Positions 1-8,905 are shown, counted from the first letter of the stretch. The stretch: 64,000 bases of DNA from RYN-133 sp963708645 (GCA_963708645.1 CAVPTA010000002.1:124001-188000), one strand, 5' to 3'. Notes: generated by a model from the letters alone, not told the origin. Numbers and translations: made by a program.

Positions 1-411
1 GACAAGATCGTGCTGCCCAGCGACATCGTCGTGGCACGCGACATCGCCGACGACGCCGAGACCGACACCGTGTCGGCCGACGCGATCCCGGCCGGCACGA
101 AGGGGCTCGACATCGGGCCGGAGACGGTCGCTGTGTTCGCCGCGGCGCTCAAGGACGCACAGACCGTCTTCTGGAACGGGCCCATGGGCGTGTTCGAGGT
201 CGCGCCGTTCGCAGCCGGCACGCGCGGCGTCGCGGAGGCTGTTGCCGCGATCGACGGGCTGTCGGTCGTCGGCGGCGGCGACTCGGCCGCCGCGGTGCGC
301 GCGCTCGGCCTGGACGCGAACGCGTTCGGGCACATCTCGACCGGGGGCGGTGCGTCCCTGGAATACCTCGAGGGCAAGACGTTGCCCGGCGTCGCGGTGC
401 TGGGCGAGTAA
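1..411 (+). CDS. pgk: Phosphoglycerate kinase, C-terminal part (cut by window start)
   Basis: Transfers phosphate from 1,3-bisphosphoglycerate to ADP in cytosolic glycolysis. The frame is open from base 1, so only about 136 C-terminal residues are present. Recognisable pieces of the nucleotide-binding domain are FWNGPMGVFE, the GGGDSAAA loop and the terminal TGGGASLEYLEGK segment. The TAA stop shares its last base with the ATG of tpiA, which fits translational coupling in a gap-pgk-tpiA operon; the upstream gene is outside the window. Identification is secure; only the N-terminus is missing. Confidence 0.97.
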   Translation, partial: DKIVLPSDIVVARDIADDAETDTVSADAIPAGTKGLDIGPETVAVFAAALKDAQTVFWNGPMGVFEVAPFAAGTRGVAEAVAAIDGLSVVGGGDSAAAVRALGLDANAFGHISTGGGASLEYLEGKTLPGVAVLGE

Positions 412-1268
412 TGCCGAAGTTCCTCCGCCCGCCCCAGGGCACGTACAACGCGACAGCGACCAAGCCGATCCCACCGTTCGACGGGCGCAAGCCGCTGATC
501 GCCGGCAACTGGAAGATGAACCTCAACCACCTCGAGGCCATCGCGCTGGTGCAGAAGCTCGCGTTCAGCCTCAAGGAGGAGGTGTTCCACACCGTGCAGG
601 TTGCGGTGCTTCCGCCGTTCGTCGACGTCCGGAGCGTGCAGACGTTGATCGACGGCGACAGCCTGCTGATCGAGTACGGCGCGCAGGATCTCTCGCCGCA
701 CGACTCGGGCGCCTACACCGGCGACGTGAGCGGGGTGATGCTCGCGAAGCTCGGCTGCAGCTACGTCACCGTCGGCCACAGCGAACGTCGTCAGTACCAC
801 GCTGAGGACGACGCGACCGTCAACGCGAAGGCGAAGGCGGCTTATCGCAACGGCATCACGCCGATCGTCTGTGTGGGCGAGGGCGAGGACGTGCGCGAGC
901 AGGGTCAGCACGTCCCACACTGCTGCGGTCAGCTCGACGGTGCGCTGGCCGGGATCACTGCCGAGCAGGCCGAATCGGTGGTGATCGCCTACGAACCGGT
1001 GTGGGCGATCGGTACCGGCAAGGTGGCCACGCCCGACGACGCGCAGCAGGTGTGCGTCGCGCTCCGGGCCCGACTGGGCGAGCTCTACTCGCCCGAACTC
1101 GCCGACCGCGTCCGCATTCTGTACGGCGGATCGGTCAAGGCGACCAACGCCGGCGACATCCTTGCGCAGCCCGATATCGACGGTGCGCTGGTCGGCGGTG
1201 CGAGTCTGGATGCCGAGGAGTTCGCGGGAATCTGCCTCGCGGCACGGCCCGTGAAGGCCAAAAGGTAA
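411..1268 (+). CDS. tpiA: Triosephosphate isomerase
   Basis: Interconverts dihydroxyacetone phosphate and glyceraldehyde 3-phosphate. The 285-residue protein has the family landmarks: substrate Lys in AGNWKMN (about residue 35), electrophilic His in VGHSERR, catalytic Glu in AYEPVWAIGTG, and the phosphate-binding YGGSVK and LVGGASL loops. The ATG overlaps the pgk stop by one base and adds about 25 residues before the usual RKPLIAGNWKMN beginning. No other ATG or GTG lies between, so either the extension is real or an unusual start is used. Confidence 0.96.
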   Translation: MPKFLRPPQGTYNATATKPIPPFDGRKPLIAGNWKMNLNHLEAIALVQKLAFSLKEEVFHTVQVAVLPPFVDVRSVQTLIDGDSLLIEYGAQDLSPHDSGAYTGDVSGVMLAKLGCSYVTVGHSERRQYHAEDDATVNAKAKAAYRNGITPIVCVGEGEDVREQGQHVPHCCGQLDGALAGITAEQAESVVIAYEPVWAIGTGKVATPDDAQQVCVALRARLGELYSPELADRVRILYGGSVKATNAGDILAQPDIDGALVGGASLDAEEFAGICLAARPVKAKR

Positions 1269-1325
1269 ACCAGTCGGTATTCTGGTGGGCCGATGCGGTC
1301 CTTATTCGAGCTGAGGCATTTCTAG

Positions 1326-1559
1326 ATGATCCTGACCCTGTCCATCGTGCTCATCATCGCGAGCTTGCTGCTCGTGGTGCTCGTCCTGCTGCACCGCGGC
1401 AAGGGCGGCGGTCTGTCGTCGATGCTCGGTGGGTCGTTCTACTCGAACCTGTCCGGATCCTCGGTGGTCGAGCGCAACCTCGATCGGCTTACGATCATCG
1501 CCGGAGTGGTCTGGACGATCTGCATCATCGGGCTCGGACTGCTCTACAAGAACCAATAA
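1326..1559 (+). CDS. secG: Preprotein translocase subunit SecG
   Basis: Small accessory subunit of the SecYEG protein-export channel in the cytoplasmic membrane. The 77 residues form two hydrophobic helices (about 2-22 and 56-74) separated by the characteristic loop HRGKGGGLSSMLGG, the SecG signature. It lies 57 bases after tpiA, the usual place for secG in actinobacteria, and is probably co-transcribed with the glycolytic genes. Confidence 0.95.
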   Translation: MILTLSIVLIIASLLLVVLVLLHRGKGGGLSSMLGGSFYSNLSGSSVVERNLDRLTIIAGVVWTICIIGLGLLYKNQ

Positions 1560-1623
1560 CCAGCCCTGCACCAACCCCCGACCGTCAACACATCCCTTTC
1601 GAAGACAGCTCAGGAGTAACAAC

Positions 1624-1968
1624 GTGGCTGGTGGCAATGCCATCCGCGGCAGCCGAGTCGGCGCCGGACCAATGGGCGAGAAGGAACGCGGCGAGACCGC
1701 ACCCCGGCAACGGGTGTCGTTCTTCTGTGCCAACGGACACGAGGTACGCCCCGCGTTCGCGGTCGATGCCGCCCTTCCCGACACGTGGGACTGCCCGAAG
1801 TGCGGGTTCCCCGCCGGCCGCGCCGAGGACGCCCCGCCCAGCGCCCCACGTAACGAGCCGTACAAGACCCACTTGGCCTACGTGAAGGAACGGCGCAGCG
1901 ATTCCGACGGCGCCGCACTGCTCGACGAGGCGCTGGCCAAGCTCAAGGCGCGCCGCGGCGAGAGTTGA
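1624..1968 (+). CDS. rbpA: RNA polymerase-binding protein RbpA
   Basis: Actinobacteria-specific transcription factor that binds group 1/2 sigma factors and the RNA polymerase beta subunit and stabilises the open complex. The 114-residue protein starts at GTG with AGGAG at 1613-1617. N-terminal GNAIRGSRVG and GEKERGE segments precede a zinc-ribbon-like core with cysteines in FFCANGH and WDCPKCG. The C-terminal YKTHLAYVKERRS helix is the sigma-interacting region in characterised homologues. It follows secG; the next gene is convergent. Confidence 0.96.
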   Translation: MAGGNAIRGSRVGAGPMGEKERGETAPRQRVSFFCANGHEVRPAFAVDAALPDTWDCPKCGFPAGRAEDAPPSAPRNEPYKTHLAYVKERRSDSDGAALLDEALAKLKARRGES

Positions 1969-2070
1969 TCGCGGTCAGCGGCTCCCGCAGCGCACCCAGG
2001 TGACCTGACGCCAGCCCGAGCCGTCCAGCAGCGTTGCCGGCACCTCACCGCCCGATGCGCCCGGCAGACG

Positions 2071-2118
2071 ATGATCTTGCAGTTTTGTGCCCCATGGTGC
2101 ACAAAACTGCAAGATCAT
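2071..2118. repeat. 48-bp near-perfect palindrome between convergent genes
   Basis: The arms at 2071-2090 and 2099-2118 are perfect 20-base inverted repeats around an 8-base centre that itself contains CCATGG. The palindrome fills the junction between rbpA and the convergent DUF2752 gene and touches the last base of the latter's stop codon. It lacks a clear T-run, so it could be a bidirectional terminator, a dispersed intergenic palindromic repeat, or both. Its A+T content is well above that of its surroundings. Confidence 0.85.
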
Positions 2119-2519
2119 CAGGGACGGAGCGCGGCCATCGGCCCCAGGTTGCGCACGATCGTGAACGTCACCAGCACGACGACCACGGCGATGACGCCGG
2201 TGCGCCGCAGGGTTCGTTGCGGGCGACCAGCGCGCGAGCGGCGCCACGCGTCCAGCCACAGCCACGCGAGCAGGGGTAACGCGGCAACGAGCAGCACGTT
2301 GTCGTGCAGCGCTGCAGACCACTGGCCGTGGACGAGCGCGTCTGCGCAACGCAGGCCGCCGCACAGCGGGCACTGCCAGCCGGTGATCGTGTGGAACGGG
2401 CACAGCGGCACGTGCCGATGGGTGGGGTCGAACGCCACGTCGGCAGCCAGCGCAGCGATCGCTCCCGCCGCGACCTGAACCGGCCGCGCCGAGAGCTTCG
2501 CCTGCTGTGTCGAATTCAC
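2118..2519 (-). CDS. DUF2752 family membrane protein
   Basis: A 133-residue protein of unknown function. The DUF2752 hallmark is a small domain with a conserved Cys/Pro cluster, seen here as PLCPFHTITGWQCPLCGGLR, followed by two hydrophobic stretches (about 75-90 and 107-122). The likely start is GTG at 2519. Its first codons lie inside a 17-bp tandem repeat, so the N-terminus (NSTQQ) is repeat-derived and could differ between strains. It is convergent with rbpA and downstream of a DUF4190 gene; DUF2752 and DUF4190 genes are often neighbours in actinobacteria. Confidence 0.85.
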   Translation of the reverse strand: MNSTQQAKLSARPVQVAAGAIAALAADVAFDPTHRHVPLCPFHTITGWQCPLCGGLRCADALVHGQWSAALHDNVLLVAALPLLAWLWLDAWRRSRAGRPQRTLRRTGVIAVVVVLVTFTIVRNLGPMAALRP

Positions 2520-2553
2520 TGCTGTGTCGAATTCACTGCTGTGCTGAACTCAC
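2503..2553. repeat. Three tandem copies of a 17-bp unit
   Basis: The unit TGCTGTGTCGAATTCAC occurs at 2503-2519 and 2520-2536, with a diverged third copy at 2537-2553. It contains the GTG start of the DUF2752 gene and its 5' flank. A 17-bp period shifts frame per copy, so copy number would move the start or spacing rather than simply lengthen the protein. Confidence 0.8.
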
Positions 2554-2566
2554 TTCGGTATCGAAG

Positions 2567-2980
2567 TCAGTTCGGACGTAGCGCGGCGTAGTAGATGATG
2601 CCGCCGATGATGCTCAAGATCGAGATGATGATGCCGGCGATGGCCAGTCCGCCGCCCGCCTGCTGGCGCTGCTTGGTCTGGTTGAGACCGATGATGCTGA
2701 AGATCAGCCCGAGGATCGAACACAGGAACGACAACACGAACCCGGCGATCGCCATCCCGTTGGTTCCCGGGGTCGGTCCGCCGCCGTACTGGCCGTAGGG
2801 CTGCTGGCCGTACGCCGGAGCCGGGGGATAGCCCTGCGGCTGGCCGTAGGGCTGCTGGCCGTATTGGGGCTGGCCGGGCGGTTGCTGACCGTACTGAGGC
2901 TGTTGGCCGTACTGGGGCTGCTGGCCGGGCGGTTGCTGACCGTACTGGGGCTGGCCCTCGGGTGGGTTCGGGGTGCTCAT
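2567..2980 (-). CDS. DUF4190 membrane protein with Pro/Gln/Tyr/Gly-rich repeats
   Basis: A 137-residue protein of unknown function. Residues 1-70 are low complexity, with repeated PQYGQQ/PPGQ motifs and no predicted fold, on the cytoplasmic side. Residues 73-135 form the DUF4190 domain: two hydrophobic helices (AIAGFVLSFLCSILGLIFSI and LAIAGIIISILSIIGGII) joined by the polar NQTKQRQQ loop. The ATG has a good GGAGACCCC ribosome site. Such proteins are common in actinobacteria and often sit near cell-envelope genes. The repeat DNA at about 2785-2960 is coding. Confidence 0.85.
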   Translation of the reverse strand: MSTPNPPEGQPQYGQQPPGQQPQYGQQPQYGQQPPGQPQYGQQPYGQPQGYPPAPAYGQQPYGQYGGGPTPGTNGMAIAGFVLSFLCSILGLIFSIIGLNQTKQRQQAGGGLAIAGIIISILSIIGGIIYYAALRPN

Positions 2981-3031
2981 GGGGTCTCCTCGGGTGCGGT
3001 GATCGCGATCATGATGCCCCGCCCGGGACGA

Positions 3032-4267
3032 TCAGTCGGGGACCTCGGCCGGATCGGCGATCTGCGTCGTCTCGAGCGTCACCTCGTCCTTGCGCAGAGC
3101 GGGTGCGGCGAGCGCGAACACGCAGGCGACCAGGGCCGCGCCGAACCACATCGGCGCGGTGATACCGCCGGCTACGACCAGCGCGCCGCCGGTCAGCGCG
3201 CCGATTGCCGAGCCGCCCACCGAGAGCAGCGTGTAGGCCGACATCACGCGGCCGCGAACGGCGTCGTCCGTGCGGTGCTGCCGCAGGCTCACGGTCAGCA
3301 CCGTCCACACCGAGGCGTGCACACCGAAGATGATCAGAGCCAGGCCGACCACCCAGGCATGCGTTGTGATCGCGAGCGTCAACTGGAATCCGCACTCGAT
3401 CGCGAGCCCGACCTTCAGCAGCAGGCTGGCGCCGAACCGGTCGACCAGGCGAGTTGCCGTCGCCGCGCCGATCAGGCCACCGATCGCCATCGTGGCAACC
3501 AGCAGGCCGTACCCGGTCGGCCCGAGCCCGAGCCGGTCGAACGCGTAGATCACGAGCACTGCCATCGTCCCGCTCAACGTCACGTTCATCACGAAGATGC
3601 ACAGCGCGAGGATGCGCAGCACGCGGTCGCGCCAGAGGATCTGCAGTCCGGCCCGCACGGCGCCCGATGCCGGCACGTCGACCGACTGGCGGCGGGTCGG
3701 CAGGCGGACGAGTAACACCGCACCGGCGATGAACGAGAGCGCGTCGAGAACGAACGGGATCGAGTGACCCGCGGTGAACAGCCACGCGCCGACCGGACGG
3801 GCGATGAGCAGCGCCCCGAGCAGGCGCGTGCTGAGCAGTCGCGAGTTCGCCCGCGTCAGCTGATGCTTCGCGACCAACTGGGGAACCAGGGTCGTCCCGG
3901 CTGTGAGCACCAAGGTGTCGCCCGCCCCGCTCGCAAACAGCAGCAGGTATACGACGACGACGTTCACCGAGTCAGTGAGGATCGCAACCGCCAGCGCGGC
4001 CATCAACACCGAACGGATGGTGTCGACCCGGATGACGAGCCGGCGCTGGTCGACCCGGTCGACGACCGCACCGGCCTGCAGGCCCATCAGCACCCACGGC
4101 ACCTGGGTCGCGAACACGCCGCCGGCGATCAGTACCGGGTTGTCGGTCAACGTCGTCAGCAGCAAGGGCGCGGCGACAAGGGTGAACCCGTCCCCGAAGG
4201 ACGACAACGCGTCAGCAGCCCAGAGCCGCAAGAACGGTGCCGGTAGTCGCGCTCGTGTCTTGATCAT
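3032..4267 (-). CDS. MFS transporter (drug/siderophore exporter-like, DHA3 type)
   Basis: A 411-residue polytopic membrane protein with about 12 hydrophobic segments. The N-terminus reads PFLRLWAADALSSFGDG, and a conserved loop between helices 2 and 3 reads AGAVVDRVDQRR, typical of the EntS/DHA3-like branch of the major facilitator superfamily. The substrate cannot be inferred. The start ATG has no convincing Shine-Dalgarno sequence. The gene is the first of a minus-strand group but is separated from pgl by 83 bases and is probably expressed independently. Confidence 0.85.
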   Translation of the reverse strand: MIKTRARLPAPFLRLWAADALSSFGDGFTLVAAPLLLTTLTDNPVLIAGGVFATQVPWVLMGLQAGAVVDRVDQRRLVIRVDTIRSVLMAALAVAILTDSVNVVVVYLLLFASGAGDTLVLTAGTTLVPQLVAKHQLTRANSRLLSTRLLGALLIARPVGAWLFTAGHSIPFVLDALSFIAGAVLLVRLPTRRQSVDVPASGAVRAGLQILWRDRVLRILALCIFVMNVTLSGTMAVLVIYAFDRLGLGPTGYGLLVATMAIGGLIGAATATRLVDRFGASLLLKVGLAIECGFQLTLAITTHAWVVGLALIIFGVHASVWTVLTVSLRQHRTDDAVRGRVMSAYTLLSVGGSAIGALTGGALVVAGGITAPMWFGAALVACVFALAAPALRKDEVTLETTQIADPAEVPD

Positions 4268-4350
4268 CGCCGGACGAGTCTCCCGCCCGGAGCGCGTTCA
4301 GTCAGGCAGATTTCGCCGACGGCACAACGTGTCTGCGTGTCGCCGCTGGT

Positions 4351-5109
4351 TCAGGGCAGCTTCGATGCGGCGTCGGCGTCGAGCAGCCACATGGTGCGCT
4401 TGCGTCCCAGCGCGCCGGCGGACGGCACGTGCTCGCGGTCGGCGTCGGGAGCCAGCGCCGCGGCGACGGCGTCGGCCTTCCCGTCACCCGACGCGACCAC
4501 CCAGATCTCGTTGGCGGTGTTCAGGGCGTCGAAGGACAGCGACAGCCGCAGTGGGGGCGGCTTGGGCGATTCGCGCACGGCGATGACGGATGCGGACAGG
4601 TCACGCGCCGACGGGTGGTCGGGGAACAGCGAGCAGCAGTGCCCGTCCGGACCGATCCCGAGCAGCACGACATCGAAACTCGGTACGTCGTCCTCGTCCG
4701 AGGGCCGTCGGGCCTCGTGCAAGGTGCGGGCATACCCGGCCGCCGCAGCGTCGAGGTCCTCGCCGTACTCGCCGCCGGCCGGCGGCATCGAGTAGCGCGT
4801 GGCCGCCGAGAACGGTGCGCTCGAGAACAACACTTTCTCGGCCGGCGCGTCGTTGCGGTCGGGGGAGTCGGACGGCACGAACCGCTCGTCGCCCCAGAAC
4901 ACATCGACCTTCGTCCAATCGAGTGACTGCGCCGTGTCGACGAGTGCGCCCCAGACCTTTTCCATGATCGACCCGGCGGTGAGCGCCACTGCGGCGCGTC
5001 CGTGCTGGTCGATGGCTGCGGCGACGGTCGTGACGAATTGGTTCGCGACAGTGTGCGCGAGTTCGTCGGCGGTTGCGTACACCATGTGCTCGACGGATGC
5101 GTCAGCCAA
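4351..5109 (-). CDS. pgl: 6-phosphogluconolactonase
   Basis: Hydrolyses 6-phosphogluconolactone to 6-phosphogluconate, second step of the oxidative pentose phosphate pathway. The 252-residue protein shows the ALTAGS phosphate loop (residues 43-48), the GDERFVP motif and LLGIGPDGHCCSLFP with the catalytic His region. It follows opcA by three bases in the order zwf-opcA-pgl, the standard actinobacterial arrangement, so the three are very likely one transcript. Confidence 0.95.
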   Translation of the reverse strand: MADASVEHMVYATADELAHTVANQFVTTVAAAIDQHGRAAVALTAGSIMEKVWGALVDTAQSLDWTKVDVFWGDERFVPSDSPDRNDAPAEKVLFSSAPFSAATRYSMPPAGGEYGEDLDAAAAGYARTLHEARRPSDEDDVPSFDVVLLGIGPDGHCCSLFPDHPSARDLSASVIAVRESPKPPPLRLSLSFDALNTANEIWVVASGDGKADAVAAALAPDADREHVPSAGALGRKRTMWLLDADAASKLP

Positions 5110-5112
5110 TCG

Positions 5113-6084
5113 TCAGCCCTCGTTCGCCAGCGCGGGATCGTGCCAGATGTGGGTACGGACGGCCGGGCGCGAATTGAGATCCTCTTCGCCGGTCACTGCA
5201 CCGAGTGCCTCGGCGTAGGTCTCGTCGACGTCGAGGCGGCGCAGCTCCTCGGCCAGCAGATCGCCGGTCGCGCGCGCCGGGAACGGTGCGATCGAGTCCA
5301 TCTGGTTCGGCCGGCTCATCACCAGCTTGTAGCTCTCGTTGCGCATCTCGACGTAGTGCCCGTCGTCGAACTCGATGCGCACCTTCGTGATGTAGCGACC
5401 CTCGTCCTTCTCGACCGGCACGTACAGGCCCAGGCGGGACGAGAGCCAGCCCGCGAGCAGTTGCGCGGACGGGTCGAGCGGGTTGCCGTGCACCGCAACG
5501 CTGGACGGCGTGCGCGTGACCGTGTCGAACGCGGACGCGAGCGCCGCGCGCCACGGTGTGATCACGGTCCAGGTGAGGTCGGTGTCACCGGGCGCGTAGT
5601 CGTCGGCGCGCTGCTTCAACGAGGCGGACGGATCGGGGTCGCGGATCACGTTTGTGATGCGCCGGTCGGCGAACACGCCGAGCGGGTCGTAGGCGATGAC
5701 CTCGGGCGTCTCGCTGTACCACCACGCGACCACCGGTGCGTCGGGCGCGAGCAGCGGGAGCGTCACCGACTCGGCATGCAGCGCGAGCCTGCCGTACATG
5801 CGCAGCACGACCGTCTCGCCGGGACCGTAGCGGCCGCCGAGCGACACCTCGGCGTCGAGCCGCGGGACGGGCGCGTCTAGGTTGTGCCGCAACACCATCA
5901 GCACGCGCATGGGGTGCTTCGATGCGGCGATCGAGACCGCGGCCTCGACCTCGCCGGCGTCCTTCTCTTCCATGACGACTACGAGCGTCAGCGCCAACCC
6001 GGACGTCACGCCGCCGCCGGTGCGCCGCTCGGCCGCGAGCGCCTTGACCACGGCCGTCCCAGTGGTGTCCCAAAGAGTGGTCAC
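5113..6084 (-). CDS. opcA: Glucose-6-phosphate dehydrogenase assembly protein OpcA
   Basis: OpcA is an allosteric/assembly partner needed for full glucose-6-phosphate dehydrogenase activity in actinobacteria and cyanobacteria. The frame is open upstream to 6213, but I chose GTG at 6084, which overlaps the zwf stop as GTGA and gives a 323-residue protein beginning TTLWDTTG, matching the usual OpcA opening. A GTG at 6096 is the alternative. Conserved blocks include LTLVVVMEE, HPMRVLMVLR and VAWWYSETPE. It lies between zwf and pgl. Confidence 0.93.
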   Translation of the reverse strand: MTTLWDTTGTAVVKALAAERRTGGGVTSGLALTLVVVMEEKDAGEVEAAVSIAASKHPMRVLMVLRHNLDAPVPRLDAEVSLGGRYGPGETVVLRMYGRLALHAESVTLPLLAPDAPVVAWWYSETPEVIAYDPLGVFADRRITNVIRDPDPSASLKQRADDYAPGDTDLTWTVITPWRAALASAFDTVTRTPSSVAVHGNPLDPSAQLLAGWLSSRLGLYVPVEKDEGRYITKVRIEFDDGHYVEMRNESYKLVMSRPNQMDSIAPFPARATGDLLAEELRRLDVDETYAEALGAVTGEEDLNSRPAVRTHIWHDPALANEG

Positions 6085-7727
6085 GGTCGACGCCACGACC
6101 TTCCATCTCGGTCGAGCATCTCGTCGGATTCCTTCGGTCCCCACTCGCCCGCGCGGTACTTGGCGGGCGGCACGTCCTTCCAGAAGTCTTCGAGCGGGTC
6201 GATGACGCGCCACGACGCCTCGACCTCGGCGTTGCGCGGGAACAGGGTCGAGTCGCCGAGCAGGACGTCGAGGATGAGCCGCTCGTACGCCTCGGGAGAG
6301 GCCTCGGTGAACGCCTCGCCGTAAAGGAAGTCCATTGCGACGTCGCGGACCTCCATCGCCGAGCCGGGCACCTTGGAACCGAACTTCAGCGTCACGCCCT
6401 CGTCGGGCTGGACGCGGATCACGAGCTGGTTGTGTCCGAGCTCCTCAGTGTCGGTCTGGCTGAACGGCAGGTGCGGCGCCTTCTTGAACAGCACCGCGAT
6501 CTCGGTGACGCGCCGGGGCAACCGCTTGCCGGTGCGCAGGTAGAACGGCACCCCGGCCCAGCGTCGGGTGTCGATGCCGAGCCGGACCGCCGCGTAGGTC
6601 TCGGTCGTCGAGTCCTGGGGAACGTCCTTCTCGGCCGTGTACGCCGCGACGCGCTCGCCGGCTTGCCAACCCTGGTCGTACTGCCCGCGCACCGCGTAGG
6701 CCTCGAGATCGTGCGGCAGAGTTATTGCGCGCAGCACCTTCAGCTTCTCGGTTTGGATCGCTTCGGCGGTGAATTCGACCGGCTCTTCCATGGCGACGAG
6801 CGCGAGCAGCTGCAAGAGGTGGTTCTGCAGCACGTCTCGCGCAGCGCCGGTCGCGTCGTAGAAGGCCGCGCGGCCGGCAATACCGACGTCCTCGGCCATC
6901 GTGATCTGCACCGAGTCGACGAAATTGGCGTTGAAGACCGGCTCGAACAACTGGTTGGCGAATCGCAACGCCATCAGGTTCTGGACGGTCTCCTTGCCGA
7001 GGTAGTGGTCGATGCGGAAAACGTCCTGCGGTGTGAACACGTCGTCGACCAGCTTGTTCAGCTCGAGCGAGCTCGCCAGGTCATGGCCGAACGGCTTCTC
7101 GACAACGACGCGGCGCCAGCCGCCTGCCTTGTCGTTGTCGGCCATCCCTGTGCGCTGCATCTGCTCGAGCACAGTCGGGAACATCTTCGGCGGGATCGAC
7201 AGGTAGAACGCGGCGTTGCCCTTAATGCCGTGCGAGCTGCACAACTCGTCGAGGGTGTCGCGCAGGGTGTCGAAGGCTTCGTCGTCATCGAATGAGCCCG
7301 GGACGAACATGATGTCGCCCGACAGCCGCGCCCAGACGTCCTCTTTCCAGTCGGTACGCGCATGCTCCTTCGCGGCCTTTTTCGCGAGGTCCTCGAAGTC
7401 GCCGTCCTCCCAGTCGCGCCGCGCGAAGCCGAGCAGCACGAAGTCGGCCGGCAGCAATCCGCGGTTGGCCAGGTCGTAGACCGCGGGGAGCAGCTTCTTG
7501 CGAGCCAGGTCGCCGGTCACGCCGAACACGACCAGCGCGCACGGCGGCGGAACGCGTGGCAGGCGTCGATCCCGCGCATCGCGTAGCGGGTTGCGGTCGC
7601 TCTGACGCGCCGACGGAGCAGCGCCTGGATGGCGGCTCGGCGGCGCGGTCTCGCGCGGGGCCGGCTGCGCCGGATCAGGCTGCGCCGGCGCCTCGCTGTG
7701 CGCCACCTCCTCGGCCTGATCTGTCAC
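6081..7727 (-). CDS. zwf: Glucose-6-phosphate 1-dehydrogenase
   Basis: Oxidises glucose 6-phosphate with NAD(P)+, entering the oxidative pentose phosphate pathway. The 548-residue protein carries the dinucleotide-binding motif VFGVTGDLARKK (about residues 67-78) and the active-site sequence RIDHYLGKE. The first 45 residues are an Ala/Pro-rich extension ahead of the usual NPLRDARDRRLPR beginning; an internal start cannot be excluded. It is coupled to opcA by a four-base overlap and preceded by tal and tkt on the same strand, so the whole pentose phosphate set is probably co-expressed. Confidence 0.96.
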   Translation of the reverse strand: MTDQAEEVAHSEAPAQPDPAQPAPRETAPPSRHPGAAPSARQSDRNPLRDARDRRLPRVPPPCALVVFGVTGDLARKKLLPAVYDLANRGLLPADFVLLGFARRDWEDGDFEDLAKKAAKEHARTDWKEDVWARLSGDIMFVPGSFDDDEAFDTLRDTLDELCSSHGIKGNAAFYLSIPPKMFPTVLEQMQRTGMADNDKAGGWRRVVVEKPFGHDLASSLELNKLVDDVFTPQDVFRIDHYLGKETVQNLMALRFANQLFEPVFNANFVDSVQITMAEDVGIAGRAAFYDATGAARDVLQNHLLQLLALVAMEEPVEFTAEAIQTEKLKVLRAITLPHDLEAYAVRGQYDQGWQAGERVAAYTAEKDVPQDSTTETYAAVRLGIDTRRWAGVPFYLRTGKRLPRRVTEIAVLFKKAPHLPFSQTDTEELGHNQLVIRVQPDEGVTLKFGSKVPGSAMEVRDVAMDFLYGEAFTEASPEAYERLILDVLLGDSTLFPRNAEVEASWRVIDPLEDFWKDVPPAKYRAGEWGPKESDEMLDRDGRSWRRP

Positions 7728-7788
7728 GCTGAACTCACTGGGGTAACAACTTGGCCCTGCGGTGCGGTGAGCAGTCTGGTTCCGGTTG

Positions 7789-8895
7789 TCACTGGGCCTT
7801 CTCGAGGTTCGCCTTCACGCTCTCGGCGAGCTGGGCGTAGGAGTCCTCGAACTTCTGCACGCCTTCGACCTCGAGCACCTCGATGACCTCGTCGTAACTG
7901 ACCCCGAGCTCGTTGAGCGCGTCGATCACCTTGCGTGCTTCGTCGTAGTTCCCGGTGACCTGGTCGCCCTTGATCTGACCGTGCTCGGCGACTGCGTTCA
8001 GCGTTGCCTCGGGCATGGTGTTGACCGTGTCCGCCACGCACAGATCGACGACATACATCGTGTCCTCGTAGGCCGGGTCCTTCACGCCCGTGGACGCCCA
8101 CAGCGGGCGCTGCGTGTGCGCGCCGGCGTCCTCGAGGGCCTTCCATCGGTCGGACGCGATGACCTTCTCGTAGCGCTCATAAGCCAGCCGTGCGTTCGCA
8201 ACGCCTGCCTTGCCGCGCAGCTCGGCCGCCTCGCGGGTGCCGATCTTGTCCAGCCGCTTGTCGATCTCGGTGTCGACTCGCGAGACGAAGAACGACGCGA
8301 CGGAGCGGATCGTCGACAGGTCGATGCCGGCGCTCTTCGCGCCCTCGAGCCCGGTCAAGTAGGCATCCATCACCGCGTCGTAGCGATCGAGGCCGAAGAT
8401 CAGAGTGACGTTGACACTGATCCCGGCCGCCGTTGCTGCAGTGATCGCGGACATGCCCTCGGGCGTTGCCGGGATCTTGATCATGACGTTGGGACGGTCT
8501 ACGAGCCACCAGAGGCCTTTCGCCTCGGCCACAGTGCGGTCGGTGTCGTGCGAGATGCGTGGGTCGACCTCGATCGACACCCGTCCGTCCTTACCGTCGG
8601 TGCGGTCGTAGACAGGACGCAGCACGTCACACGCCCACCGGATGTCATAGGCCATCAGATAGCGGATGGCGCCGTCGACAGCGATCTCGCGCGCGGCGAG
8701 CTCGCGGACCTGCTCGTCGTACGCGTCGCCCTTCTCGAGCGCTTTCTGGAAGATCGTCGGGTTGCTGGTGACCCCGACGACGTGCTTGGTGTCGATCAGT
8801 TCCTTCAGGTTGCCGCTGCGCAGCCGCTCGCGGCTGATGTCGTCCAGCCAGATCGAAACGTCCTGCGCGGACAGGTCGGCAAGTGCGTCAGTCAT
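7789..8895 (-). CDS. tal: Transaldolase
   Basis: Transfers a dihydroxyacetone unit in the non-oxidative pentose phosphate pathway. The 368-residue size fits the long actinobacterial class. The Schiff-base lysine is in MIKIPATPEG, with SNPTIFQKA and ASTGVKDPAY as further family motifs. The ATG at 8895 is preceded by AAGGAGACAACC. An upstream extension of the frame overlaps tkt and is not used. It sits between tkt and zwf. Confidence 0.96.
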   Translation of the reverse strand: MTDALADLSAQDVSIWLDDISRERLRSGNLKELIDTKHVVGVTSNPTIFQKALEKGDAYDEQVRELAAREIAVDGAIRYLMAYDIRWACDVLRPVYDRTDGKDGRVSIEVDPRISHDTDRTVAEAKGLWWLVDRPNVMIKIPATPEGMSAITAATAAGISVNVTLIFGLDRYDAVMDAYLTGLEGAKSAGIDLSTIRSVASFFVSRVDTEIDKRLDKIGTREAAELRGKAGVANARLAYERYEKVIASDRWKALEDAGAHTQRPLWASTGVKDPAYEDTMYVVDLCVADTVNTMPEATLNAVAEHGQIKGDQVTGNYDEARKVIDALNELGVSYDEVIEVLEVEGVQKFEDSYAQLAESVKANLEKAQ

Positions 8896-8905
8896 GGTTG
8901 TCTCC

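Noticed and set aside
2785..2960. Short repeated DNA resembling a CRISPR or minisatellite
   Set aside because: It encodes the PQYGQQ/PPGQ repeats of the DUF4190 protein in frame; there are no spacer-sized unique segments.
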